In this document: in pieces, positions 23,721 through 32,895 of the stretch
Numbering within the stretch: position 1 is the stretch's first letter
How the letters are laid out: every line of letters starts with the position of its first letter
Origin: an uncultured Bacteroidales bacterium
GTDB taxonomy: Bacteria; Bacteroidota; Bacteroidia; Bacteroidales; Muribaculaceae
DNA: 64,000 bases
Assembly: GCA_946412245.1 (NCBI GenBank)
Contig: CAMKGM010000010.1
Span: forward strand, 1-64,000
Reading direction: 5' to 3'
Made by a program: the position numbers and the translations under genes
The notes under the pieces: model-generated
What the model was told of the DNA's origin: nothing
Database searches by the model: none
The model's input: the letters and a program-made list of their open reading frames with translations, nothing else

Positions 23721-26459
23721 TCAGTTGGAGCCCAGGATGAGGTTGATGAGGGCGGTGACATCGCTCACGTTCACACTCGTATCTTCATTCACATCGGCTC
23801 GTGCCTGGTCGACGGGCAGAGTGCCCAGAATCATGTTGATGAGGGCAGTGACGTCGCTCACATTCACTTTGCCGTCGTTATTCACGTCGCCACGGATGAA
23901 GTCGGGTGAGGGTAGTACCTCTATTTCGCCTTCGAAGTAGGAGTTGGAACCGGCGGCACAGATGCTGCCACCAGACACATGTCCGCCTTCAGGTTTGCTG
24001 ATGTAGCAGTCCACGAGTTGCAGGTCGTAGTAGCCAACGGTAACATATCCGTTCAGGAGGTGAACAGAGGCATGGTTGATGGTGAGGTTCTCGTCCCATT
24101 CCTCGTAGGAAATGCTACCATGAGTGAGCGTGACGGCGCAGCTGTCGATGGTGAGTCGGTGGTCATCATCGAAGTTTCCGCTGGTGAGCCAAATCCAGCC
24201 ATTGTTGATGGTGAGTGAGCCGGGGCCGGTGAGTCTCGTTCTGTCGCAGTTGCCCCAGTTGATGGCCATATTTGCGTTGCTTGGACAATTGATGGCGTTG
24301 TCGCCAATGAGGCGTATGGTGAGTCCCGGCAGTGTGCTGCCCACTTGAATGGCATTCTTGCCGTTGATGGTGGCATCGGTGAGTGTGAGCACATTATTCT
24401 CGGGGTCATATTGCACGCTGCCCGTAATGTCGTTGCCAGTGATGGCGTGGGCATTGCTTGCAGTGACTTGGATGTTGCCTACCTTCAGCGGGTAATCGGT
24501 GGCACCGTCGTAGGGGAGCCAGGAGTTGCCATTGTAGTAGTATGGTGTCCAATTTTTCGCCTTAGCCTGATTGATTTGTGCAGATGTGATGATGTTGCCT
24601 TCGGGTTTGCTAAGGTTACTATTATCATAAACATGGAAATAGGTCGTCTTGCCCTGCTGGTTGGGCAGGCTATTGACGAGCTCGCCCATCTCGGGCGCTT
24701 TTATCTGATTGCGGTAGCAAAGAAGTTGTGTGAGGTTGGGGTTCTCGCCCAGCGTGATTGCAGTGAGTTTGTTATTATGACATTGCAAGGTGGCGAGTTC
24801 AGGATTCCATTTCACTTTGAGTGAGGTGATTTGGTTGTCGTAGCATTCCACCATCGTGAGGTCGTTGTTATACCTCAGGTTGAGGCCGGTGAGATTGTTC
24901 ATAAAACAACCCAAGCGCTTGAGTCCTCGGAACCATTCAATGCCTGCAAGATTCGAAATCTGTTTTTGTGATAACGACAGATAGGTGACGGCATCGGCTT
25001 CTTCGCTACTGAGCACAGCATCGCTGCCATAGGACTGGCTGAGCAGATAGTTGCGGAACGCGGCGTCGGGGAATGTGGACTCGTTGATGGACACCGACTC
25101 GGGCAAATCTTGCCATTGCTTGACATATTGCTTCACGCTCCAGTTTTTGGCATGGGCGGTCTTGGTCATTGACATGCTGGGTAGGTAGTTCATCTCCTCG
25201 TCGTTCTCCTGGTAGGCATAGAAACTTGCCGCGGCGGTTTGTGTGGGCAGACTGTTGATGAGTGCGCTCATGGCATCTTTCCAAATGTAGTTGTTGTAGC
25301 AACTCACTTCGGTGAGTCGCTTGTTGTAGCTCAAGTTGAGGCTGGTGAGCCGGTTGAAATTGCACCGTAGCACTTCGAGCACGGTGTTTTCACCAAGATT
25401 GAGTGAAGTGAGTTTGTTGTTGGAAATGAGCAGTTGCTTGATGCCGGTGTTATGGCTCAAATTGACGGTCGAGAGGTTGTTGCTATTGCAATTCAGCGTC
25501 TCGAGAAAAATGAAGTGCTCGATGCCCGCCAGGTTGCTGATGTTTTTCCCAGCCACATTGAGGTCTCTTGCTGTTTTGTAGAGTTCAGATGTCAAATAAC
25601 CGTCGTGATTCGTGTCGACACTTTGGGCCACAAAGTTGCGAAATTGTTCATCGGGAAAAGTGCTGGCATTGATGGGCACCTTCAACTCAATCGAAATGCT
25701 TGTGGTGACGGGATCTCCACTGCTGTTGACAAAGGTTTTCTTGTTTGGATCGAAGGATTGCCCCGCCGAGGTAATCACGTCGTAGCCATTGAGTGTGAGG
25801 CTTGCCAGGTTCTTGACCGTCTGCACATTGTTGTAGTTGTTGACATTGGCTCCGGCAATATACATATAAGAGTTTGTCATGACGATTGCGGCAAGGTTGC
25901 TGATCGTACCATTTTTGCTGCAGTAGAGGTGGACGCTTGAGTCGATGAGTTTGACCGTCTCGTTGCCCGTGCCGCTCAATGGCACCGACGACTCGCTCAT
26001 GATTCCGCTGGTGTTGAGCGAGATGGTAGCCTTGTTGAAGGTGAGGGTGCAGCCGTTTGAAAGATAGATGGACCCCTCAGATTTGCCACGAATGGCGACT
26101 TCGGCATCATAGTCGGTGGTGATAGTTGTGTTTTTCTCGAAGCGCATGGTGGCGGCTTTATCGCTATGTAGTATGTTTTCACCCACAAAATGGACGGTGA
26201 GCCCGGCATTGTCGGTGTTGTGTAGGCAGCGCTCATCGGTCCCGTAGCGACCCATCTGCACGTTGGTGAAGGTGACGGTGTTGGTGTAAGGGTCGTACCT
26301 GATGGTACCCTTTTGCAGGTCATCGGGCTGAATGTTGTTATAGTTTTCGTCGGTGACAGTCACGCCGCCCACCTTGAAACCGAAACTGGTAGCAGCTTGA
26401 GCACTAACTGATAGCAAAATGATGAATGCAAAAAACAGGAGTGTGCGAAAGATTCTCAT
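23721..26459 (-). CDS. Secreted leucine-rich-repeat protein with C-terminal dockerin-like tail
   Basis: 912 residues with a signal peptide (MRIFRTLLFFAFIILLSVSAQA). Two domains of the type FKVGGVTVTDENYNNI / LKVGNIQVTASNAHAI, each with YDP.TNTVTF..V-like strands and beta-helix-like repeats, flank a central LRR region. In that region NLAGIEHFIFLETLNCNSNNLSTVNLSHNTGI and NLAGIEWFRGLKRLGCFMNNLTGLNL are internalin-like repeats, present in two blocks. The C-terminus (GDVNNDGKVNVSDVTALINMIL and ADVNEDTSVNVSDVTALINLILGSN) is a duplicated dockerin-type calcium-binding motif. It is expected on the surface or outside the cell. A ligand cannot be predicted. Its 3' end is nearly identical to 56669-56732. 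Confidence 0.8.
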   Translation of the reverse strand: MRIFRTLLFFAFIILLSVSAQAATSFGFKVGGVTVTDENYNNIQPDDLQKGTIRYDPYTNTVTFTNVQMGRYGTDERCLHNTDNAGLTVHFVGENILHSDKAATMRFEKNTTITTDYDAEVAIRGKSEGSIYLSNGCTLTFNKATISLNTSGIMSESSVPLSGTGNETVKLIDSSVHLYCSKNGTISNLAAIVMTNSYMYIAGANVNNYNNVQTVKNLASLTLNGYDVITSAGQSFDPNKKTFVNSSGDPVTTSISIELKVPINASTFPDEQFRNFVAQSVDTNHDGYLTSELYKTARDLNVAGKNISNLAGIEHFIFLETLNCNSNNLSTVNLSHNTGIKQLLISNNKLTSLNLGENTVLEVLRCNFNRLTSLNLSYNKRLTEVSCYNNYIWKDAMSALINSLPTQTAAASFYAYQENDEEMNYLPSMSMTKTAHAKNWSVKQYVKQWQDLPESVSINESTFPDAAFRNYLLSQSYGSDAVLSSEEADAVTYLSLSQKQISNLAGIEWFRGLKRLGCFMNNLTGLNLRYNNDLTMVECYDNQITSLKVKWNPELATLQCHNNKLTAITLGENPNLTQLLCYRNQIKAPEMGELVNSLPNQQGKTTYFHVYDNSNLSKPEGNIITSAQINQAKAKNWTPYYYNGNSWLPYDGATDYPLKVGNIQVTASNAHAITGNDITGSVQYDPENNVLTLTDATINGKNAIQVGSTLPGLTIRLIGDNAINCPSNANMAINWGNCDRTRLTGPGSLTINNGWIWLTSGNFDDDHRLTIDSCAVTLTHGSISYEEWDENLTINHASVHLLNGYVTVGYYDLQLVDCYISKPEGGHVSGGSICAAGSNSYFEGEIEVLPSPDFIRGDVNNDGKVNVSDVTALINMILGTLPVDQARADVNEDTSVNVSDVTALINLILGSN

Positions 26460-26647
26460 AGTGTTATCCGATTTAAAAGAATTGAGTGAATTGGGTAATG
26501 GTCACATTAGTTTATATGTGCAAATATCGTGATTATTTTTGAAGAAAACAAAAGTTGGGCATTGAAAAGGATGTATGGAAATATTGAGGATGTGAAGAGA
26601 GAGGGGTTTGTGATGTGAAGTTTTTTTGCGGTTTTTGTTGTAAAGTG

Positions 26648-26678
26648 TTGGATATTATTAAATAATTGTTTATATTTG
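26648..26678 (+). promoter_or_regulatory. Predicted sigma-ABfr promoter of the first beta-prism/LRR gene
   Basis: -33 TTG 26648-26650, exact 20-bp spacer, -7 TATATTTG 26671-26678, ~50 bp before the ATG at 26728. A weaker box for the divergent gene (GATATTTG on the minus strand, 26521-26528) lies in the same 268-bp intergenic region. Confidence 0.75.
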
Positions 26679-26727
26679 CAATATTCAATGCTGTTTGTGC
26701 ATAAATCTTCAAATAAACTATACTATT

Positions 26728-28746
26728 ATGAAAAAGATATTACTTCTCCTGTTGGCACTGATTGCCAGTGTAAATGTGTGGGCCGAAGACTATATCACCG
26801 ACGTGATGGTGATAGGCGGCTCACAAAGTGTAGTCAACAATCTGAAAGATACCTACACGAGTCAGGGCTGGACGGTCATCGACCAGGACCTGAATAAGGG
26901 CTGTGGCTCCAGCAGCGACTACATCTACCTGCTTTACAAGTCGGCAAGTGAGACTGATGTTGAACTCGGTGCCTTTATCACCGACTTCGCAATCAGCACA
27001 GAAACCGGCACAATTCCCGACGCTCTCTCGTTAGATGGTTACACCTATCACCTTGTGCCCTTTGATGGCAGCGACTATTTCAAGAACAACAAGGGCGACC
27101 TGAACAGCCATTGCGGCTCCAGTAGCGCCACCATCCATCTCTACTATACCAAGGAATATAGTAGAGTCGGTACATACCACATTGCAGTCAAATCCATTGC
27201 CTTCAACGACACGCAGGCCGGCGGCGTGCCCATCGCTGGCGCCACTACGGGCTATGACCTGAACGCCGGTGCCGGCGGTGACTATATCTACATGCATGCC
27301 GACAAGGCACAGGGATGGACAATCACAAAGAACTATGCAGGCAATGAGTGTTATATCAACGGCTTTGACGGACCCAAGACAATTTATAAATATTTAATCA
27401 TACCCTTCACCATCGACGGTGCTACGGTGATTGGCATAACTAACACAGTCTTCAATGGGTTCACAAATCTTGAAACAATGGCTTTCGGCCAAGGCACTTC
27501 AATTACCCAGATGCCGTCGGTGCAAGGCTGCTCCAAGTTCAAGCATGTCAACTTAGCTAGACCAGCGGATGAGCTTACTGACATAACTCCACCTTCAATG
27601 ACAAGTATTCCGGGGTATGCTTTCGCGGGCACGGCCATTGAGCAAATAACATTTCAGTCTGTCACAAGTGTTGGCAGCGATGTTTTTTCTGGATGCAAGA
27701 AACTGTCATCAGTCACTTTCATGAAATCACCTGTCCTGATTGAAAATCATGCTTTTTCAAACATTAAATCATACTGCAGTGTGTCATATCCGGGGTCTAT
27801 TGAAGACTGGAATCCAATGATGTATATGTATTCACCGATGTTGGTTGTCAAAGGTCCAAACAATAGCTGGTCATGCGGCTGGTGTGGCGGTGATACAGTA
27901 ACAAGCAACAATCATCTTTACTGGACGATGCAGAATAATCATCTGAAAATTAATTGCGCTACCGACATCTGGGACACCTATCCCGAGGAGCAACACATTG
28001 AGTTCCTGTACTGGGCGAGAGATTCAGTTCAGACTCTCACCCTGGAGCATGTTGACTATATATCAATGTCTCTATTCCAGTGGTATCCAAATCTTACTGT
28101 TGTGGATGTGAAATCTGGTCTTAGGCGAATATTAGGGAGTGCTTTCACAAATTGCTACAAACTGGAGAAAGTATATCTTCCGTCGTGTTTGGACAGCATA
28201 GAAGCATACGCTTTTAGATCTTGTCGTTCCTTGGCTGATATTTACTTCGACGGCACTGGTGAGCAGTGGAACATTGGAGTTTATAAAGAAAATGGTTGGA
28301 ACCAAGGTGTGGCAAGCAATTTCAAGGAACACTGGCACTGTGTGGTTACCTATAATGCCAACGGGCACGGCACGGCTCCTGCCCCGGTACCGATCCAGTG
28401 GAGCAACGAGGACAAGCTGGACGAGCCCACTGCCCCCACGGCCGATGGCTACGTTTTCACAGGCTGGTACAAGGAACCCGACTGCATCAACCCGTGGGAT
28501 TTCAACACGGAAGTGCCCGGCGACATGACGCTCTATGCAGGCTGGGAGCCGGTGGTGGTCAGCAAGCCAGGTGACGCCAACGAAGACAGTCAGGTGGATG
28601 TGCTGGATGTGACCACGGTGATCAATTACATCTTGAACAAGAACCCCAACCCGTTCAACTACAACAATGCCAACGTGAATGGCGATGCCAAGGTGGATGT
28701 GCTGGATGTGACCTTGATTATTAACATTATACTGGGATTAGGTTGA
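26728..28746 (+). CDS. Secreted beta-prism-like / BspA-type LRR / InlB-repeat / dockerin protein, paralogue 1
   Basis: 672 residues; signal peptide MKKILLLLLALIASVNVWA. Residues ~20-130 and ~150-200 contain ITDVMVIGG...GWTVIDQDLN-KGCGSSSDYIYLLYK and YDLNAGAGGDYIYMHADKA. The pattern resembles MABP-type beta-prism repeats (ITDv...DlNkGaGG..IYL). Residues ~215-540 are BspA/TpLRR-like repeats (FNGFTNLETMAFGQGTSI, FSGCKKLSSVTF, FRSCRSLADIYFDGT). A Listeria-Bacteroides (InlB B) repeat follows at ~545-610 (VTYNANGHGTAP, GYVFTGWYKEPDC, TLYAGWEP). The tail is a duplicated dockerin motif (GDANEDSQVDVLDVTTVINYIL; NGDAKVDVLDVTLIINIIL). It is a likely surface protein. Start chosen for the signal peptide and promoter spacing. 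Confidence 0.85.
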   Translation: MKKILLLLLALIASVNVWAEDYITDVMVIGGSQSVVNNLKDTYTSQGWTVIDQDLNKGCGSSSDYIYLLYKSASETDVELGAFITDFAISTETGTIPDALSLDGYTYHLVPFDGSDYFKNNKGDLNSHCGSSSATIHLYYTKEYSRVGTYHIAVKSIAFNDTQAGGVPIAGATTGYDLNAGAGGDYIYMHADKAQGWTITKNYAGNECYINGFDGPKTIYKYLIIPFTIDGATVIGITNTVFNGFTNLETMAFGQGTSITQMPSVQGCSKFKHVNLARPADELTDITPPSMTSIPGYAFAGTAIEQITFQSVTSVGSDVFSGCKKLSSVTFMKSPVLIENHAFSNIKSYCSVSYPGSIEDWNPMMYMYSPMLVVKGPNNSWSCGWCGGDTVTSNNHLYWTMQNNHLKINCATDIWDTYPEEQHIEFLYWARDSVQTLTLEHVDYISMSLFQWYPNLTVVDVKSGLRRILGSAFTNCYKLEKVYLPSCLDSIEAYAFRSCRSLADIYFDGTGEQWNIGVYKENGWNQGVASNFKEHWHCVVTYNANGHGTAPAPVPIQWSNEDKLDEPTAPTADGYVFTGWYKEPDCINPWDFNTEVPGDMTLYAGWEPVVVSKPGDANEDSQVDVLDVTTVINYILNKNPNPFNYNNANVNGDAKVDVLDVTLIINIILGLG

Positions 28747-28785
28747 GAGTTGCGGGTTGAGGGATTAGAGAATAGCTCAGAGAAC

Positions 28786-28831
28786 CTGACAACTGAAAAC
28801 AGACAACTGAAAACAGACAACTGAAAACTGG
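28786..28831. repeat. Heptameric intergenic repeat, locus 3 (reverse orientation)
   Basis: Three near-perfect 14-bp units (AGACAACTGAAAAC), i.e. paired heptamers, between the tandem paralogues. Confidence 0.7.
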
Positions 28832-28856
28832 ATGCTAACTTAAAAACCATACTATT

Positions 28857-30899
28857 ATGAAAAAGATATTATTATTGCTTGTGGCAATGCTCGCGGTGGG
28901 AGCGACGGCCCGGGCCGAGGACTATATCACCGATGTGATGGTGATAGGCGGCTCACAAAGTGTAGTCAACAATCTGAAGGATACCTACAGGCGTCAGGGC
29001 TGGACGGTCATCGACAAAGACCTGAACGCCGGTTGCGGCTCGGGTAGCGACTACATCTACCTTCTCTACAAGTCGGCAAGCAGCGACAACCTCGATGCCG
29101 GTGCATTTGTCACCGACTTCTACCTTTTGCAATCTAATTCTGGAAATGTTATACCCACTTTCATTGATGATGGCCTCACCTATAGCCTTGTACCCTGTGA
29201 TGGCAGCGATTATTTCAAGAACAACAATGGTGACCTGAACAGCCATTGCGGCGCCGGCAGTGCCTATATCCACCTATACTTTGCCAAGGACAATGACAAG
29301 GCTTACCGCTCCACCGCCGTGACTTCCATCACATTCAACGCCACAGCCGAAGGGGCCGTGTGCCAGAACGATACCACGATAGCCTGCGACCTTAACTATG
29401 GCGCCGGAGGGGATTATATCTACATGCACACTAACTCGACATTGAAAGGATTTACTCCTTTTATGAACACTACAGGCACCGAGTGTTACATCAACGGATA
29501 TGCTGGCCCCAAGGACAAAAGGACGTCGGTCACCATCCCCCTCACCATCGACGGGGCAACGGTATTAGGCTTCTCTGGCATGACCTTCAGCGGCTTCACA
29601 AACCTGGAGACGATGACTTTTGACCCCGCATCGGTAATCGACTGGATGCCCTCGGTACAGGGCTGCACAAAATTCAAACGAGTAAAAACAAGTTATGATG
29701 GGGGGCTCTTGCCATTGGACCAAATGACTCCACCTTCGATAAAAACCATCCCAACTTATGCATTCGCAGGAACAGCACTTGACGAAATTTATTTGACGTC
29801 GGTCACCGAAATCAGAAGTCATGCGTTCGATGGTTGCGATAGTCTGAAAAATGTCACCCTACCCAAAAACGCCCTGATCGATTCTTATGCTTTCGCCAAT
29901 ATTCAAAGTAATTGTTATATTGCATCTTCAGACGCAATGACTGACTTGGACCCCAGCGTGTTTATGTATTCGCCAAACTTGTACTGCTATGATAAATATT
30001 TCTCATGGATATGCGGCTGGTGTGGCGGAGATACTGTGACGACCAATAACCATCTCTACTGGACGCTGGATAGAGGAGGACATCTGAACATCGATTGTTA
30101 CAACTACATGTGGGAACAGTTCCCTCAGAGTCAACTCATCACTACCCACACGTGGGAGAAATCTAATCTCTTCCCAAAAGTAAAAATCTTGACGCTGGAG
30201 CATGTTGACACCCTCAAGGCCTATGAATTTAATGGATATACCAGTCTTGAGACCTTAGACGTGAAGTCGGGCCTGAGGAGTATAGGAATGTTCGCTTTCA
30301 ACGGATGTTCAGCACTCAAAACGGTGTATCTTCCACCGTGTGTGACAAAAATTGGGAGTTATGCTTTCAGAAACTGTGGACTCCTTGCTGACCTCTACTT
30401 CGACGGCACAGACGAACAATGGAACCGCATAATAGTAAAAGGATTGGGATGGAACAGCTATGTGGCTTCTGACTTCAAGGAGCACTGGCATTGTGTGGTT
30501 ACCTATAATGCCAACGGGCACGGCACGGCTCCTGCCCCGGTATCGATCCTGTGGAGCAACGAGGACAAGCTGGACGAGCCCACTGCCCCCACGGCCGATG
30601 GCTACGTTTTCACAGGCTGGTACAAGGAACCCGACTGCATCAACCCGTGGGATTTCAACACGGAAGTGCCCGGCGACATGACGCTCTATGCAGGCTGGGA
30701 GCCGGTGGTGGTCAGCAAGCCAGGTGACGCCAACGAAGACAGTCAGGTGGATGTGCTGGATGTGACCACGGTGATCAATTACATCTTGAACAAGAACCCC
30801 AACCCGTTCAACTACAACAATGCCAACGTGAATGGCGATGCCAAGGTGGATGTGCTGGATGTGACCTTGATTATTAACATTATATTGGGTCTCCAGTGA
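28857..30899 (+). CDS. Secreted beta-prism-like / LRR / InlB-repeat / dockerin protein, paralogue 2
   Basis: 680 residues; signal peptide MKKILLLLVAMLAVGATARA. Domain order is the same as the gene just upstream: a beta-prism-like N-terminus (ITDVMVIGGSQ, DLNAGCGSGSDYIYLLYK, DLNYGAGGDYIYMH), BspA-type LRRs (FSGFTNLETMTFDPASVI, FDGCDSLKNVTL, FNGCSALKTVYLPPC), an InlB B repeat and a double dockerin-like tail. The centre of the two proteins is clearly diverged. The 3' ~398 bp (30492-30889) matches 28339-28736 with only three differences seen, which suggests recent gene conversion. The tandem arrangement points to duplication. Confidence 0.85.
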   Translation: MKKILLLLVAMLAVGATARAEDYITDVMVIGGSQSVVNNLKDTYRRQGWTVIDKDLNAGCGSGSDYIYLLYKSASSDNLDAGAFVTDFYLLQSNSGNVIPTFIDDGLTYSLVPCDGSDYFKNNNGDLNSHCGAGSAYIHLYFAKDNDKAYRSTAVTSITFNATAEGAVCQNDTTIACDLNYGAGGDYIYMHTNSTLKGFTPFMNTTGTECYINGYAGPKDKRTSVTIPLTIDGATVLGFSGMTFSGFTNLETMTFDPASVIDWMPSVQGCTKFKRVKTSYDGGLLPLDQMTPPSIKTIPTYAFAGTALDEIYLTSVTEIRSHAFDGCDSLKNVTLPKNALIDSYAFANIQSNCYIASSDAMTDLDPSVFMYSPNLYCYDKYFSWICGWCGGDTVTTNNHLYWTLDRGGHLNIDCYNYMWEQFPQSQLITTHTWEKSNLFPKVKILTLEHVDTLKAYEFNGYTSLETLDVKSGLRSIGMFAFNGCSALKTVYLPPCVTKIGSYAFRNCGLLADLYFDGTDEQWNRIIVKGLGWNSYVASDFKEHWHCVVTYNANGHGTAPAPVSILWSNEDKLDEPTAPTADGYVFTGWYKEPDCINPWDFNTEVPGDMTLYAGWEPVVVSKPGDANEDSQVDVLDVTTVINYILNKNPNPFNYNNANVNGDAKVDVLDVTLIINIILGLQ

Positions 30900-30912
30900 A
30901 AAATAAACTTAT

Positions 30913-31050
30913 ATGACTATGAAAATGAAAAAGATTTTATGGATGGCGGTTGTCGCTATGATGCCGCTGGTGGCATGCAGTAAGGCGGCTACGAAGGGCA
31001 GTGCCGGCGCTGAGTCGCAGGCTGTGGCCGAGAAGACCGAATTGGGTTAA
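30913..31050 (+). CDS. Small lipoprotein (45 residues)
   Basis: ATG at 30913 gives MTMKMKKILWMAVVAMMPLVACSKAATKG, then a short hydrophilic tail ending KTELG. The n-region, hydrophobic core and VAC lipobox are a complete lipoprotein signal, so the mature peptide would be only ~24 residues. It starts 13 bp after the paralogue 2 stop codon and may be cotranscribed with it. The last codons coincide with the GACCGAATTGGGTTAAA motif found at two other loci. It could be a decayed lipoprotein gene. Confidence 0.55.
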   Translation: MTMKMKKILWMAVVAMMPLVACSKAATKGSAGAESQAVAEKTELG

Positions 31051-31051
31051 A
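31035..31051 (+). repeat. 17-bp motif GACCGAATTGGGTTAAA, copy 1
   Basis: Contains the near-palindrome ACCnAATTnGGT. Other copies: 33612-33628 (identical) and 36882-36898 (one base different). This copy overlaps the end of the small lipoprotein gene. Confidence 0.7.
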
Positions 31052-31076
31052 TTGTGTTAAAATGCAGATGTGTCGC

Positions 31077-31120
31077 TTGCGATATAAAAAATAAGTTGTA
31101 AATTTGTATCGCAAACGATA
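31077..31120 (+). promoter_or_regulatory. Promoter and MarR-type operator of the marR operon
   Basis: -33 TTG (31077-31079), 19-bp spacer, -7 TAAATTTG (31099-31106), followed at once by the dyad TATCGCAAACGATA (31107-31120; 5-bp arms). TTGCGATA at 31077-31084, overlapping the -33 box, is the inverted copy of TATCGCAA. Sites over both core elements suggest autorepression by the MarR protein. Confidence 0.7.
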
Positions 31121-31156
31121 TAATTTCATCAACAAAAACAGTCAGTGCATTGAATT

Positions 31157-31594
31157 ATGCGTGAAGAGTTAAAACTTGACAATCAGTTATGTTTCCGCCT
31201 GTATACGGCAGCGCGTCTCGTGATGAAGGCCTACACGCCCTTCCTGAGCGAGTTGGGCATAACCTATCCGCAATACTTGGTGCTGATGGTGCTGTGGGAG
31301 TGTGACGAACTGCCCGTGAACGAAATAGCGCGCAAACTCTATTTGGAGACCAACACCGTCACCCCGCTATTGCAACGCATGGAGAAGCAAGGCCTTGTGA
31401 AGCGAGTGAAGGGCAAGGCAGACGGCCGGCAGACCCTGGTGTCGCTCACCGAAAAGGGCCAAGTTCTGGAGCAGCAGGCGTTTGACTGCATACCTCAGGG
31501 CATGGGCCGGCGCATGGAGCCTTGTCACCTGACGCTTGATGATTACGCACGGTTGCGCGGTGAATTAGACAATATTATAGACAAATTAAAATAA
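31157..31594 (+). CDS. MarR-family transcriptional regulator
   Basis: 145 residues. MREELKLDNQLCFRLYTAARLVMKAY is followed by the winged helix: YLVLMVLWECDELPVNEIARKLYLETNTVTPLLQRMEKQGLVKRVKGKADGRQTLVSLTEKG. The Cys near the N-terminus (QLCFRLY) is at the position of the redox-sensing Cys of OhrR-type regulators, so peroxide sensing is possible (inference). The operator-like dyad lies 37 bp upstream. Following genes for a ferritin-like protein, a ZIP transporter and a flavoprotein make it the probable local regulator of a metal/redox operon. Confidence 0.92.
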   Translation: MREELKLDNQLCFRLYTAARLVMKAYTPFLSELGITYPQYLVLMVLWECDELPVNEIARKLYLETNTVTPLLQRMEKQGLVKRVKGKADGRQTLVSLTEKGQVLEQQAFDCIPQGMGRRMEPCHLTLDDYARLRGELDNIIDKLK

Positions 31595-31629
31595 CATTCA
31601 TTATTAACCTATTTAAAACTATTAAAACG

Positions 31630-32091
31630 ATGACAAAAGAAGAAGCATTGAAGCAGTTTGCCAATCTTGGCGCTGTGTGGTTTGGTAACAGTAAGCAACA
31701 TTTCGCCTTCTCGGCTTATTGCCGTCTGCAAGGCTGGACCAAACTGGCCGACAAGTGGAAAGAAGAAGCTGAGGAAGAGTGGGAGGAAGCCGAAGAAGTG
31801 CTGAATCGCCTGGTGGAACTTGGCTGCAAGCCTGCTGACCTGCAAGAGGCCATGAAGACCATCGAATTCCCCTTCTATGACGATCCCAAACAGCAGATTG
31901 AGTCGGACTACGAGCCCACAGCCGTTAAGCAACTGAGCGAGTTGGCACAAGCATTTGCCGACGATTATCCCACTCAGAAACTGATCCTGAAATGGATTGA
32001 CGATGAGAAAGATCACATGGCTTGGGAAGCACAGTACCTGAACTACATCGACAAGTTGGGTTACGAGAACTTCCTCACCGCCATGATGTAA
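31630..32091 (+). CDS. Ferritin-like (four-helix) protein
   Basis: 153 residues, almost wholly helical, acidic. KQHFAFSAYCRLQGWTKLADKWKEEAEEEWEEAEEVLNRLVELG and QKLILKWIDDEKDHMAWEAQYLNYIDKLG have the spacing of Glu/His residues seen in bacterioferritin/Dps-like diiron helices (EEAEEEWEEAEE; DEKDHMAWEAQ). It is annotated in relatives as ferritin-like or bacterioferritin-like. Whether it stores iron, detoxifies peroxide or neither is not clear. It lies 35 bp from marR, in the same operon. Confidence 0.65.
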   Translation: MTKEEALKQFANLGAVWFGNSKQHFAFSAYCRLQGWTKLADKWKEEAEEEWEEAEEVLNRLVELGCKPADLQEAMKTIEFPFYDDPKQQIESDYEPTAVKQLSELAQAFADDYPTQKLILKWIDDEKDHMAWEAQYLNYIDKLGYENFLTAMM

Positions 32092-32098
32092 TCATAGC

Positions 32099-32878
32099 AT
32101 GATGACGTTAGCCATCGGACTACTTATTCCCCTGTTGGGGACCATGCTCGGAGCGGCATTCGTCTTTTTCATGAAAGACGACATGTCGCCCCGCGTGCAA
32201 AAACTATTGCTGGGTTTTGCCTCGGGCGTGATGGTTGCAGCATCGGTGTGGTCGCTACTGATTCCGGCCATGGAGATGGAGGCCGATAACGGCAAGTGGA
32301 GTGTGTTGCCGGCAGCTGTGGGGTTCATGTTAGGAATCTTCTTTCTGCTGGCCCTCGATGAGTTGACACCGCACTTGCACATAGGCACCGACACGCCTGA
32401 GGGTCCACGCACCCGGTTGTCGCGAACGGCGATGCTGGCACTGGCCGTGACTATACACAATCTACCTGAAGGAATGGCAGTGGGAGTCGTGTTTGCCGGG
32501 GCTGAGCAAGGAGCATCGGGTTTATCAATTGCATCGGCGTTGGCAGTGGCTCTGGGTATTGCCATACAGAACGTGCCTGAAGGGGCCATTATTTCCATGC
32601 CTATGCGGGCTGAAGGCAACTCCAAGTGGCGCTCTTTCATGATAGGAAGCCTGAGCGGCGCTGTTGAGCCTCTTGGAGCCATTGCCGTGATGTTGCTTGC
32701 TTCGTTGCTGGTGCCTGTCATGCCTTATATGCTCGCCTTTGCCGCCGGAGCTATGTTCTATGTCGTTGTTGAGGAATTGATACCCGAAGCCTCCGGAGGC
32801 CGGCACTCTAACCTCAGCACCATAGGCTTTGCGGTGGGTTTTGTGCTGATGATGGTTTTAGACGTTGTTATGGACTAA
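32099..32878 (+). CDS. ZIP-family divalent metal transporter
   Basis: About 259 residues with eight membrane segments. The conserved metal-site helices are visible: AVTIHNLPEGMAVGVVFAG (helix IV, HNxPEG) and GIAIQNVPEGAIISMPMRAEG (helix V, QNxPEG), with a cytoplasmic loop ELTPHLHIGTD rich in His. It probably imports zinc, iron or manganese, like ZupT. Starts at 32099 or the adjacent ATG at 32102, 7 bp past the ferritin-like gene. The location in a MarR-led operon suggests metal or redox control. Confidence 0.9.
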   Translation: MMTLAIGLLIPLLGTMLGAAFVFFMKDDMSPRVQKLLLGFASGVMVAASVWSLLIPAMEMEADNGKWSVLPAAVGFMLGIFFLLALDELTPHLHIGTDTPEGPRTRLSRTAMLALAVTIHNLPEGMAVGVVFAGAEQGASGLSIASALAVALGIAIQNVPEGAIISMPMRAEGNSKWRSFMIGSLSGAVEPLGAIAVMLLASLLVPVMPYMLAFAAGAMFYVVVEELIPEASGGRHSNLSTIGFAVGFVLMMVLDVVMD

Positions 32879-32895
32879 AAACAATTAAATAAGAC

